In this document: piece after piece, positions 42,473 to 42,556 of the stretch
Position numbering within the stretch: position 1 is the stretch's first letter
Layout: each line of letters begins with the position of its first letter
NCBI RefSeq assembly: GCF_947626835.1
Contig: NZ_CANQTS010000020.1
Span: 1 to 42,556, forward strand
Origin: an uncultured Acinetobacter sp.
GTDB lineage: Bacteria; Pseudomonadota; Gammaproteobacteria; Pseudomonadales; Moraxellaceae
Direction of reading: 5' to 3'
DNA length: 42,556 bases
Translations under genes and position numbers: made by a program
Notes under the pieces: generated by a model
The model's input: only the letters and a program-made list of their open reading frames with translations
What the model was told of the DNA's origin: nothing
Databases searched by the model: none

Positions 42473-42556
42473 GCTCAAGTGCTCAAGTGCTCAAGTGCTC
42501 AAGTGCTCAAGTGCTCAAGTGCTCAAGTGCTCAAGTGCTCAAGTGCTCAAGTGCTC
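42473..42556 (+). repeat. 8-bp tandem repeat, ten copies plus four bases (unit GCTCAAGT)
   Basis: Ten exact head-to-tail copies of GCTCAAGT cover 42473-42552, and half a copy reaches the window end, so the true length is unknown. The unit is not a multiple of three. All three forward frames are open through it, reading the eight-residue cycle AQVLKCSS, while all three reverse frames contain TGA. An ATG at 42465 opens directly into it (MILLKCSS). Confidence 0.97.

Noticed and set aside
42473..42556. CRISPR array at the right edge
   Set aside because: Units are 8 bp with no spacers between them; this is a simple tandem repeat.

Overview
The window reads as a chromosomal segment of an Acinetobacter-like gammaproteobacterium (Moraxellaceae). 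The evidence is AT-rich coding sequence and A/T-rich spacers, the gene order nadC | ampD-murJ | fklB-fkpA typical of Acinetobacter, and close family matches throughout. Species cannot be fixed from sequence alone. No rRNA, tRNA, prophage, insertion-sequence transposase or CRISPR array was seen. Both edges lie inside short tandem repeats (9-bp units on the left, 8-bp units on the right), so this is probably a complete contig whose ends are assembly breaks.

Layout. 1-108: C-terminal tail of an unknown forward gene, made of Arg-Asp-Asp repeats. 160-4844: nadC (NAD synthesis), ampD-murJ (muropeptide recycling and lipid II flippase) and two FKBP prolyl isomerases (fklB, fkpA). 5028-8963: a reverse-strand series, DUF1328 membrane peptide, dienelactone hydrolase family, HIT protein, then mutY, an M23 lipoprotein, an unknown 81-residue protein and tag, so two base-excision repair enzymes share a likely operon. 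9150-11716: YcgN family protein and a PAS-PAS-GGDEF-EAL protein. 11959-15697: rarA with an unannotated 44-residue membrane peptide, convergent with dapA-bamC-purC. 15698-16432: 735 bp without a gene. 16433-19353: MhpT-like transporter, nicotinamidase pncA overlapping a BASS transporter. 19384-23431: divergent YtjB-like membrane protein and serB, a small membrane protein, an SCP2-domain protein and dtd.

23667-29930: periplasmic catalase plus ankyrin protein (katB-ankB arrangement), an orphan ribbon-helix-helix protein, a roadblock-like protein, pncB, and a two-domain rhodanese translationally coupled to psd. 29963-32034: phoR and phoB, with PhoB half-sites in the 504-bp spacer beyond phoB. 32539-38490: short-chain dehydrogenase, MATE efflux pump, YbdL-like aminotransferase, DUF445 membrane protein, CC0125-type lipoprotein and DUF924 protein. 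38702-42143: gshA-dsbB (thiol and disulfide chemistry) and an alpha/beta hydrolase. 42144-42556: a gene-poor end with inverted repeats and an octamer array.

Most of the window is core housekeeping: NAD synthesis and salvage (nadC, pncA, pncB), envelope biogenesis (murJ, ampD, bamC, psd, dsbB, FKBPs), DNA repair (mutY, tag, rarA), peroxide defence (catalase, gshA) and phosphate sensing (phoBR). I found no clear new multi-gene system. The best leads are the two edge repeats, the small unknown proteins (81 aa at 5611-5856, 44 aa at 13253-13387), the absence of capsule genes beside fkpA, the hairpins inside the katB-ankB and pncB-rhodanese spacers, and the cluster of Pho half-sites.
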